The notes below the pieces were generated by a model. It worked only from the letters and a program-made list of their open reading frames with translations, was not told the origin of the DNA and did no database searches. The position numbers and the translations under genes are program-made. Source: Thorsellia anophelis DSM 18579 (lineage in GTDB: Bacteria > Pseudomonadota > Gammaproteobacteria > Enterobacterales > Thorselliaceae). Taken from it: a DNA stretch of 35,914 bases. This document shows positions 26,507 through 35,914 of this stretch, piece after piece (position 1 is the first letter of the stretch; every line of letters begins with the position of its first letter). The stretch covers positions 1 through 35,914 of the forward strand of contig NZ_FOHV01000027.1 of assembly GCF_900111395.1 (NCBI RefSeq), given 5' to 3'.

Positions 26507-26756
26507 GCAATAAATTGAGTAAAAATTTATTCTCACATCTCTGATGAAGCTCAATTTTTAAGAAAATTTTATAATTTTGAACTCATTCTGTGATGGTATA
26601 AAATCTTGAAGTTAATAGCTAGACTACTTTAACTATTACCTAAATATCAAGTTAAATAGACATCAAAATTATACTTTTACATACTGTTCAAAAATTAAAC
26701 TTATAGAGAATTCAATTAAACAGTATGTTGGGTGTATGTACTATGACTTTTAGGTA

Positions 26757-27284
26757 TTAACCAATAATAGCATCTAAATTGAGCTCATCTTTAATTTGAT
26801 TGACCCATGCTAACACTCTTTCATCGGTTAACTCTGGCTGCCTATCTTCATCTATTGCTAAACCATAAAAGTGTTCATCATCTACAAGCCCCTTCGAAGC
26901 TTCAAAATAATAGCCCTCAGTTGGCCAAATACCAATAATAGCCGCACCTTTTGGTTCTATTATGTTAGCTAAAGTTCCTAAAGCATCACAAAAATATTCA
27001 GCATAATCTTCTTGATCCCCACAACCAAATAAACCGACGAGTTTACCGTCAAAATCAATTTTTTCTAATGTAGGGAAAAAGTCATCCCAGTCACATTGTG
27101 CTTCACCATAATACCAAGTTGGGATACCAAACAACAAAATATCAAATTTTTCAATATCTTCCTTACTAGTTTTTGCAATATCGCGAATCTCTGCAATATT
27201 AGCTCCAAGGTGTTTTTGAATCATTTTTGCAATAGTTTCTGTATTACCTGTGTCTGATCCAAAAAATATACCAATTACCGACAT
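26757..27284 (-). CDS. fldA: Flavodoxin I
   Basis: An FMN-binding electron carrier that supports ferredoxin/flavodoxin reductase, IspG/IspH, biotin synthesis and other radical-SAM reactions. The FMN phosphate loop is GSDTGNTE, the isoalloxazine loops are PTWYYGEAQCDWDD and GCGDQEDYAEYFCDALG, and the C-terminal EDRQPEL is conserved. I start at 27284 (MSVIGIFFGS), which gives 175 residues against 176 in E. coli and puts GAGG 11 bases upstream. The ATG nine bases earlier is only two bases from that site. The usual neighbour fur is not adjacent, and no clear Fur box was seen. Confidence 0.95.
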   Translation of the reverse strand: MSVIGIFFGSDTGNTETIAKMIQKHLGANIAEIRDIAKTSKEDIEKFDILLFGIPTWYYGEAQCDWDDFFPTLEKIDFDGKLVGLFGCGDQEDYAEYFCDALGTLANIIEPKGAAIIGIWPTEGYYFEASKGLVDDEHFYGLAIDEDRQPELTDERVLAWVNQIKDELNLDAIIG

Positions 27285-27486
27285 AACGTTCATTACCTCA
27301 AAATTTCATATAAATCTGCCAAATAAAACTATAAGCTAGATAAAAATCATGACTTTCTCACTTTTATAGCAAAAGCATTATGCCCTTAGCATTTCACCAG
27401 CGTGGAACTCATTATAGTATATTATCTTCAAAAATGAAAATAAGACATATACAGAGTATTTAGTCTAACAAATATTGAAATTACGT

Positions 27487-27939
27487 TTATTTAGGTAGAT
27501 TAAGAATATGATCTTCCCAATCTACTACCTGACTTTCAGGAACAGCCATGTGTGAAACAGTAATTCGATTAGCGTGCATCAACGACTTAGTTTTAACTTT
27601 AAGAGGATGCCAAGCTGGAATATCCTTTCCTTCACTGACTAATCGATATGCACAAGTACTTGGTAACCATTCAAACTCATCTACTTTTTCTCGTGTTAAC
27701 TTAATACAATCTTCTGCTAAGTCAAATCGAATTTCATAATTCTTACAGCTGCACGTTTGAATATTTAATTGATTACATGCTACATTGGTGTAATAGATAA
27801 CATCTGTATCCGCATCAATTAATTTATGGAGACAGCATTGTGCGCAACCATCACACAAAGACTCCCATTCATTATCAGTCATTTCTTCTAATGTTTTTGA
27901 TTGCCAAAAAGGCAATTCATTTTTTGTTATTTTATCCAT
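27487..27939 (-). CDS. ycgN: YcgN family protein (UPF0260, cysteine-cluster)
   Basis: A 150-residue protein of unknown function in the YkgJ/zinc- or iron-binding cysteine-cluster group. The N-terminal [20 protein letters not shown] and [12 protein letters not shown] carry a C-x2-C-x3-CC-like cluster, followed by more cysteines in [15 protein letters not shown], and the C-terminal WHPLK and VDWEDHI blocks are conserved with E. coli YcgN. The cysteine pattern suggests metal binding. The gene order ycgN-ycgL, divergent from minC, is the enterobacterial one. A gap of about 140 bases separates it from ycgL. Confidence 0.93.
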   Translation of the reverse strand: MDKITKNELPFWQSKTLEEMTDNEWESLCDGCAQCCLHKLIDADTDVIYYTNVACNQLNIQTCSCKNYEIRFDLAEDCIKLTREKVDEFEWLPSTCAYRLVSEGKDIPAWHPLKVKTKSLMHANRITVSHMAVPESQVVDWEDHILNLPK

Positions 27940-28080
27940 GATATTAACTCGTTATTCAATCACCTAAGAGATACTTAAAATATAACTCTCGTATTTAAAA
28001 CCTTATCAACCGCTAGCCATTTACAGACGGTACTTGTATATCCACAGCATCGTATTAAAGATAGGGTTACAGTAAAATCG

Positions 28081-28344
28081 CTAAAAACTTACCTTATGTC
28101 CAAGCAAATTTTCTGGTTTAGGAGGGAGTTGCAAGTAATACCCTAATTCGTTGATAGAAGAACGGACTGCATTTATATCAACCCGCGCTAATTTTGTTTT
28201 TTTATTCAGGTCAAAGACCAGACTAAAAATAGGTTTTCCAAAAATCGTCATCAGCTCTGAGGGAACGCCTGAAAAATCATCCTTTTTATTTAAATAGAGA
28301 TATAAATCTTCTCTTTTTAAACTTCTATAAACATAAACAATCAT
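28081..28344 (-). CDS. ycgL: YcgL family protein (UPF0745)
   Basis: An 87-residue protein of unknown function with the conserved YRS-KR--LYLY--KKDDF pattern at the start, VP-ELM--FG-P in the middle and GYYLQLPPKPENLL near the end. E. coli YcgL is a little longer because of N- and C-terminal extensions. AAGGA lies five bases before the ATG. It lies upstream of ycgN on the same strand and is divergent from minC across a 528-base gap, in place of the short gap usual in enterobacteria. Confidence 0.92.
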   Translation of the reverse strand: MIVYVYRSLKREDLYLYLNKKDDFSGVPSELMTIFGKPIFSLVFDLNKKTKLARVDINAVRSSINELGYYLQLPPKPENLLGHKVSF

Positions 28345-28872
28345 AATATCCTTGCCGATTAATACTAGAATGTCAGTTAATGTTAAACAAAAAACACTCG
28401 AGTAAGTTAAATAATTAGACTTTATCAGAGTAGCACTCAGGCCGTCGAAGAGGTAAACTCATTAATTCAATGCACTTGTAACTTAAATTCTATTAAATCA
28501 TAATATTCAATAGAATCTATGGTGAACAATTTAATTACTCTCAAAAAACCCTCCAAAATTACAATTCATTAATCTCTTTACACACCGCAAGTGACACCTA
28601 AATTCATTTAGTTTCCAATATCATAACAAAAGGGGATAAATTAAGTGAAATTATCAACAATTTTCATAAAAAACTGTTAGAATTATTAGTTGATTTTAGA
28701 TGGATTGTAGCAGAAAGACTTATAATTTGATATGGTCGGCACACAAAAACCAGCACTTAATTGAATTGTAAGTTATATTTCTTGTTGTATTATTGAAATC
28801 ATGCAGTAATAAAACTTTTGTGAATAACGCATACCATCCTTGCATATCAAAACTTAAACTTAGAGTAGAATC
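28345..28872. other. Divergent ycgL/minC intergenic region
   Basis: 528 AT-rich bases with no supportable gene. It must hold promoters for both directions. For minC, TTGTAA (28766-28771) and TATTAT (28788-28793) with 16-base spacing are the best candidate. No repeat or IS remnant was recognised. Confidence 0.45.
28766..28793 (+). promoter_or_regulatory. Candidate minC promoter
   Basis: TTGTAA at 28766-28771 and TATTAT at 28788-28793 are separated by 16 bases, about 80 bases before the minC ATG. Confidence 0.35.
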
Positions 28873-29637
28873 ATGACGGAACAAAAACTTGAGCTCAAGG
28901 GGACTAATTTCACCTTATCAGTTATTCATCTATTTGACGCAGATATTGATATTATCAAACAAAGTTTACTTGAAAAGGTAGCCCAAGCACCCTCTTTTTT
29001 CAAATATGCACCTATTGTGATAAATATCAGTCATATTCAGGATTTTAATGATTGGATAAACCTAAAAAATGTCATTCATGATTGTGGTCTACATCTTGTA
29101 GGTATCAGTGGTTGTACTTCTGCGGAATTAAAAATGACGATAAATCAAGCTGGGATTGCTGTGCTGACTGAAGGGAAAAAAATCGAACCACAAAAGGATA
29201 AAACTTCTATTGATTCCGCGGCGGCTGCAATGCCATCTACACATATAAATGAGGCTGATCTAACAAAATCAAAACCCGTTGAAAATATTGAAAAAACCAA
29301 AGAAAGCAGAGTCAAAACCAAAGTAGTAACAACACCAATTCGTTCTGGGCAGCAAATTTATGCTAGAAATTCAGACTTAGTGGTTTTGAATAATGTTGGT
29401 GCTGGTGCAGAAGTAATTGCTGATGGAAATATACATATTTACGGTATCATGAGAGGTAAAGCTCTTGCGGGTGCCTCTGGAGATGAAGATGCTAAAATAT
29501 TTTGTCAAAACCTAGAAGCAGAACTTCTCTCTATTGCTGGAAATTACTGGCTAAATGAGCAAATCCCCAAAGATCAACTTGGAAAAGCAGCTTTAGTCAC
29601 TTTAACAGAACGTGGGCTTATATTAGATAAACTATAA
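28873..29637 (+). CDS. minC: Septum-site inhibitor MinC
   Basis: It blocks FtsZ polymerisation away from midcell. The N-terminal domain (1 to about 105) opens with LELKGTNFTLSVIHL; a linker rich in K, T, E and A (about 110-155) follows; and the C-terminal beta-helix (about 158-254) contains VVLNNVGAGAEVIADGNIHI and YGIMRGKALAGA, the MinD-binding face. The 254 residues compare with 231 in E. coli, the excess being in the linker. No strong ribosome site precedes the ATG. minD follows after an unusually long 122 bases. Confidence 0.95.
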   Translation: MTEQKLELKGTNFTLSVIHLFDADIDIIKQSLLEKVAQAPSFFKYAPIVINISHIQDFNDWINLKNVIHDCGLHLVGISGCTSAELKMTINQAGIAVLTEGKKIEPQKDKTSIDSAAAAMPSTHINEADLTKSKPVENIEKTKESRVKTKVVTTPIRSGQQIYARNSDLVVLNNVGAGAEVIADGNIHIYGIMRGKALAGASGDEDAKIFCQNLEAELLSIAGNYWLNEQIPKDQLGKAALVTLTERGLILDKL

Positions 29638-29652
29638 CAAGCAACATTCTGT

Positions 29653-29670
29653 TAACTTTATAAAAAGTTA
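29653..29670 (+). other. Small hairpin in the minC-minD gap
   Basis: TAACTTT (29653-29659) and AAAGTTA (29664-29670) pair around ATAA. A T6 tract lies 15 bases further on, not directly after the stem. It could be a weak terminator or an RNA-processing site; the minC-minD gap is 122 bases. Confidence 0.3.
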
Positions 29671-29759
29671 TAATTTAGACTAATTTTTTATCTACACAAC
29701 ATTGTAATCAAAATTTAACATTTAACTTACTAATATTTTTTCATCTAAGGATATACACT

Positions 29760-30572
29760 ATGACTAAAGTTCTTGTGGTTACTTCAGGTAAAGGTGGTGT
29801 TGGGAAAACAACATCTAGTGCAGCTATTTCTACGGGACTTGCGCGCAAAGGAAAGAAAACAGTTGTAATTGACTTTGACATTGGGCTAAGAAATTTAGAC
29901 CTTATCATGGGATGTGAACGCAGGGTTGTTTATGATTTTGTAAATGTCATTCAAGGAGACGCAACACTTAACCAAGCACTAATTAAAGATAAGCGCACTG
30001 AAAATTTATACATTCTACCAGCTTCACAAACACGAGATAAAGATGCATTAACTCGTGATGGGGTTGAAAAAGTCATTAACGAACTAAAAGAAATGGAATT
30101 TGACTTTATTATCTGCGACTCCCCAGCAGGAATCGAGAGTGGTGCTCTTATGGCACTTTATTTCGCTGATGAGGCAATCATTACAACTAACCCTGAGGTA
30201 TCATCTGTCCGTGATTCAGACAGAATACTAGGTATATTATCATCAAAATCGAAACGTGCAGAGCAAGGCGATAATCCAATTAAAGAGCATCTTCTAATCA
30301 CTCGTTATAACCCTACACGTGTAAGCCATGGGGACATGCTGAGCATGGAGGATGTTTTGGAAATTTTACGAGTGCCTCTTGTTGGATTAATTCCTGAAGA
30401 TCAATCTGTACTTAGAGCATCAAATCAAGGTGAACCTGTTATACTTGACGAAAATTCGGATGCAGGAAAAGCCTATGACGATATGGTAGCTCGCCTCTTA
30501 GGTGAAGAAAGACAATTTCGTTTTTTATCCGAGGAAAAGAAAAGTTTCCTCAAACGCCTATTTGGAGGATAA
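29760..30572 (+). CDS. minD: Septum-site ATPase MinD
   Basis: A ParA/MinD-type ATPase that carries MinC to the membrane and oscillates with MinE. The deviant Walker A is GKGGVGKTT (residues 10-18, lysines K11 and K16), the switch I region includes DFDIGLRNLDLIMG, and Walker B is FIICDSPAGIESG. The C-terminus ends FLKRLFGG, the amphipathic membrane-targeting helix. At 270 residues it equals E. coli. AAGGA lies nine bases before the ATG. minE follows after three bases, so the two are translationally coupled. Confidence 0.98.
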   Translation: MTKVLVVTSGKGGVGKTTSSAAISTGLARKGKKTVVIDFDIGLRNLDLIMGCERRVVYDFVNVIQGDATLNQALIKDKRTENLYILPASQTRDKDALTRDGVEKVINELKEMEFDFIICDSPAGIESGALMALYFADEAIITTNPEVSSVRDSDRILGILSSKSKRAEQGDNPIKEHLLITRYNPTRVSHGDMLSMEDVLEILRVPLVGLIPEDQSVLRASNQGEPVILDENSDAGKAYDDMVARLLGEERQFRFLSEEKKSFLKRLFGG

Positions 30573-30575
30573 GTC

Positions 30576-30839
30576 ATGTCATTAATTAACTTTTTTCTCT
30601 CAAAAAAGAAAAATACAGCAAATATTGCCAAAGAGCGCCTTCAGATTATTGTAGCAGAAAGACGAAAAGCAGATAGTGCTCCTGCTTACTTAGAAGAGAT
30701 GAAACGTGATCTGTTAGCTGTTATTTGTAAATATGTACAGATTGACCCTGACATGTTACATGTTGGATATGAACAAAAAGATGATGATATATCAGTGCTA
30801 GAACTGAATATAACTTTACCTGAGAATGAAGAAAAATAA
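30576..30839 (+). CDS. minE: Topological specificity factor MinE
   Basis: It stimulates MinD ATPase and drives pole-to-pole oscillation, limiting division to midcell. The N-terminal membrane helix ([20 protein letters not shown]), the anti-MinCD segment ([13 protein letters not shown]) and the C-terminal topological domain ([20 protein letters not shown]) are all present in 87 residues (E. coli 88). GGAGG at the end of minD serves as its ribosome site. serS starts 18 bases downstream. Confidence 0.97.
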   Translation: MSLINFFLSKKKNTANIAKERLQIIVAERRKADSAPAYLEEMKRDLLAVICKYVQIDPDMLHVGYEQKDDDISVLELNITLPENEEK

Positions 30840-33690
<2,851 letters not shown>

Positions 33691-33769
33691 CAATCTAATT
33701 AGTATTGCACAACTGCACTTAGAATAATGACTTAAATTAGCGACTAATAAATATACTATAGATACTCTT

Positions 33770-34399
33770 ATGAAACAAATTAATGATATTGAAATTGATA
33801 GTGAGTTTTTAAATAAAATTGATTGGGATAAAGTTGAACATTTGCTACCTGTAATAGTTCAGCACGTGATTTCAGGTCAAGTATTAATGCTTGGCTTTAT
33901 GAATAAAGAAGCTTTAGACAAAACTTTAGCATTAAAAAGAGTAACCTTTTACTCTCGTACTAAATCTAGACTTTGGACAAAAGGCGAATCCTCAGGTAAT
34001 TTTTTACAAGTCAATTCTATCCATATCGATTGTGATAATGACACTTTACTTATTCTAGCAGATCCAATTGGCCCTACTTGCCATAAAGGCACCGTAAGTT
34101 GTTTTAAAGATGCACAAACTGATTTTAACTTCCTATATGAATTAGAAACGATAATCGCAAGTCGTAAAACTGCAGATGCAAACAGTTCTTATACAGCCTC
34201 ACTTTATGCCTCAGGCACGAAAAGGATTGCCCAAAAAGTGGGAGAAGAAGGTGTAGAAACAGCACTAGCAGCCACAGTAGGTGATAGGGAAGAACTTAAA
34301 AATGAAGCTGCTGATTTACTTTACCACCTTATGGTCTTACTTCAAGATCAAGAGCTGAATCTTAGCACCATTATTAATCAACTAAAAAATCGCCATTAG
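33770..34399 (+). CDS. hisIE: Bifunctional phosphoribosyl-AMP cyclohydrolase / phosphoribosyl-ATP pyrophosphatase
   Basis: Steps two and three of histidine synthesis in one fused protein. The HisI domain (about 1-115) has [18 protein letters not shown] and the metal-binding DCDNDTLL and [11 protein letters not shown] motifs. The HisE domain (about 118-209) has [20 protein letters not shown] and [10 protein letters not shown]. The 209 residues match E. coli HisI (203). It lies 79 bases after hisF and has no strong ribosome site, so its own promoter in that gap is possible. Confidence 0.97.
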   Translation: MKQINDIEIDSEFLNKIDWDKVEHLLPVIVQHVISGQVLMLGFMNKEALDKTLALKRVTFYSRTKSRLWTKGESSGNFLQVNSIHIDCDNDTLLILADPIGPTCHKGTVSCFKDAQTDFNFLYELETIIASRKTADANSSYTASLYASGTKRIAQKVGEEGVETALAATVGDREELKNEAADLLYHLMVLLQDQELNLSTIINQLKNRH

Positions 34400-34434
34400 T
34401 TTATGCGATTTTAATTCAAGCAGATAGTTATAAA

Positions 34435-35382
34435 ATGATAGAAAGTAAAATAAAAAGCATAACACCTTACAATTTAAATAAACTACAGAAGCGTTTAAGA
34501 AGTCAAGTGGGTAAAGCAATTGCCGATTTCTCTATGATAGAGGAAGGTGATAAAATTATGGTTTGCCTTTCTGGCGGAAAAGATAGTTATACCTTACTTG
34601 AAATATTAAGAAGTTTACAAATTAGTGCACCTGTAAGCTTTAGCCTAGTTGCTGTTAATTTAGATCAAAAGCAACCTGGATTTCCTGAACATATTCTACC
34701 TAATTATTTGAAAGAAATTGGGGTTGAATATTTGATCGTTGAAGAAAATACTTATGGAATTGTTAAAGAAAAGATACCAGAAGGTAAAACGACTTGTTCA
34801 TTGTGTTCTAGATTAAGGCGAGGTATTTTATACCGTACTGCAAAAGAGATTGGAGCGACTAAAATTGCCTTAGGACATCATAGAGATGACATGCTAGAAA
34901 CATTATTTTTAAATATGTTTTATGGTGGAAAACTAAAAAGCATGCCGCCAAAACTTGTCAGTGATAACGGTGAACATATTGTCATTCGACCTTTAGCGTA
35001 TTGTAGAGAAAAAGATATAATAAAATTTTCTAATGCAAAACAGTTTCCAATTATTCCATGTAATTTATGCGGTTCGCAACCTAACTTACAAAGGCAAGTT
35101 ATAAAAGAGATGCTTAATGATTGGGATAAACGTTATCCTGGCCGTATAGAAACAATGTTTAGTGCATTGCAAAATATCACACCATCACACTTAGCTGATA
35201 ATACTCTATTTGATTTTAAATCACTCAATAGGTTAACTGAGGCTGATAAAAAAAGAGTTGCTGAAGTAACAGGTGGTGATCAGGCTTTTGACAGAGAAAT
35301 TTTTCAACCTAATCAATTCGTTGATGAACTTAATCCGTTTACTGTCAATAACAAGGGTATTACTATAACAGAATTACAGTAG
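34435..35382 (+). CDS. ttcA: tRNA 2-thiocytidine synthetase TtcA
   Basis: It thiolates cytidine 32 of certain tRNAs using an iron-sulfur cluster. The PP-loop ATPase motif is [13 protein letters not shown]. The cluster and catalytic cysteines lie in [17 protein letters not shown] and [21 protein letters not shown] and the final [11 protein letters not shown] block are conserved. The 315 residues compare with 311 in E. coli. No strong ribosome site precedes the ATG. It follows hisIE by 35 bases on the same strand; co-transcription is likely but no functional link is evident. Confidence 0.96.
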   Translation: MIESKIKSITPYNLNKLQKRLRSQVGKAIADFSMIEEGDKIMVCLSGGKDSYTLLEILRSLQISAPVSFSLVAVNLDQKQPGFPEHILPNYLKEIGVEYLIVEENTYGIVKEKIPEGKTTCSLCSRLRRGILYRTAKEIGATKIALGHHRDDMLETLFLNMFYGGKLKSMPPKLVSDNGEHIVIRPLAYCREKDIIKFSNAKQFPIIPCNLCGSQPNLQRQVIKEMLNDWDKRYPGRIETMFSALQNITPSHLADNTLFDFKSLNRLTEADKKRVAEVTGGDQAFDREIFQPNQFVDELNPFTVNNKGITITELQ

Positions 35383-35774
35383 CACCTATTTTGAAATAAA
35401 TAATAACAAAAGGGCTTATTATTATAGTTCGAATAAACAATTTAGTTCCTAGTATCAGTACCTTCTTAAATAAAATAGTGACTAATAATTTATCATTAAT
35501 CACTATTTAAATAAGGCAACTTGTTATAATTATTTCTTAAAAAACATAAACAATATTGAGCGACGACGGTATAAATTATTTGACTGTAATTAAATAGTAG
35601 CTGAGCAATAGCATACTTTTACCTGACTAATTGACTGTGGCAAATCCAATTAATGGACAAAAGAAATCAACGCTAATTCATTTTTAGCATAAAATCAAAA
35701 TTTTGTTTTAGCACAAATATATGTTCATAAGCACAGCATTTTTCATCAGTATCAAATAATTCATCAATTACAGC
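35383..35774. other. AT-rich region after ttcA with two hairpins
   Basis: No gene is supported. AATAATAA/TTATTATT near 35400-35424 could end the ttcA transcript, without a T-run. A stronger palindrome lies at 35473-35508: AAATAGTGA pairs with TCACTATTT and an inner TAAT/ATTA extends it; T-rich sequence follows only on the minus strand, so it may stop readthrough out of the IS3 element. Confidence 0.45.
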
Positions 35775-35914
35775 TGTAATGGTCAAGTTTTTTTGTAGGG
35801 TTTTTTAGCCTGTTTTTAATAATTCTCTTCTTTTTTGTAATGGCGTCATGTAGCCAATTGCAGAGTTAATCCTAATGTTGTTGTAATATCTAATATAACG
35901 CCCCACAGCATCAT
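35775..35914 (-). mobile_element. IS3-family insertion sequence, right end (cut by window edge)
   Basis: The terminal sequence starts TGTAATGGTCAAGTTTTTTT at 35775, consistent with the TG...CA ends of IS3 elements, and is followed by the C-terminal end of an IS3-type transposase. The other end and any target duplication lie outside the window, so the boundary at 35775 is inferred. Confidence 0.6.
35805..35914 (-). CDS. IS3-family transposase (OrfB), C-terminal fragment
   Basis: The minus-strand frame, open to the window edge, reads VGRYIRYYNNIRINSAIGYM then TPLQKRRELLKTG and a TAA at 35805-35807. 'YI-YYN--R-HSALGY-TP' is the conserved end of the integrase (rve) domain of IS3-family OrfB, including the region just after the catalytic Glu. 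It is partial because the window ends. Nothing suggests decay in the visible part. Confidence 0.85.
   Translation of the reverse strand, partial: DAVGRYIRYYNNIRINSAIGYMTPLQKRRELLKTG

Noticed and set aside
35473-35508. Palindrome after ttcA as an operator or att site
   Set aside because: It lacks a nearby promoter or integrase; a transcription terminator is the simpler explanation.

Overview
The window is AT-rich chromosomal DNA from a gammaproteobacterium. MutH, MinCDE, BepA, PepN, ArgA, TtcA, YcgN/YcgL, YjdM and flavodoxin I all resemble enterobacterial proteins closely, and several local gene orders match E. coli (pepN/pncB divergent, ycgN-ycgL divergent from minCDE, pgm divergent from ybfF near fldA). 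Low GC, an invasin-type adhesin and many decayed insertion sequences fit an Orbaceae-like (Gilliamella/Orbus/Frischella) or Pasteurellaceae-like host. That placement is inference from protein resemblance, not a database result.

Layout. 1-1161: 3' part of an invasin/intimin-like adhesin, then a terminator and an unrecognised membrane-anchored protein (1544-1981). 1982-3235: an insertion-sequence graveyard with two decayed DDE-transposase fragments, one interrupted by a 49-bp hairpin repeat. 3236-7694: mutH, an ABC permease/ATPase pair without a substrate-binding protein, and bepA. 7929-10667: pepN (minus). 10668-12263: the pepN/pncB divergent region, swollen by a decayed IS605-type element with remnants of tnpB (minus) and tnpA (plus). 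12279-14032: pncB and yjdM. 14091-15479: argA (minus), whose promoter overlaps a consensus ARG box. 15880-20751: tetR, RND adaptor and RND pump, with a 12-bp inverted repeat covering the tetR promoter. 20827-24908: ogt, a glycosylasparaginase-family protein with substituted catalytic positions, a small secreted DUF1496-type protein, and pgm. 25706-28344: ybfF, fldA, ycgN, ycgL. 28873-35382: minC, minD, minE, serS, hisA, hisF, hisIE, ttcA, all plus strand. 35775-35914: the end of an IS3-family element cut by the window edge.

Most of the window is conserved housekeeping: division-site selection, seryl-tRNA charging, histidine and arginine synthesis, NAD salvage, mismatch repair, alkylation repair, outer-membrane quality control and efflux. 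I found no convincing novel multi-gene system. The items most worth a second look are the dispersed 49-bp IS200/IS605-end-like repeat (three copies, one inside another transposase), the asparaginase homologue lacking its nucleophile, the binding-protein-less ABC transporter, the absence of seqA from its usual place beside pgm although mutH is present, and the split histidine operon attached to serS.
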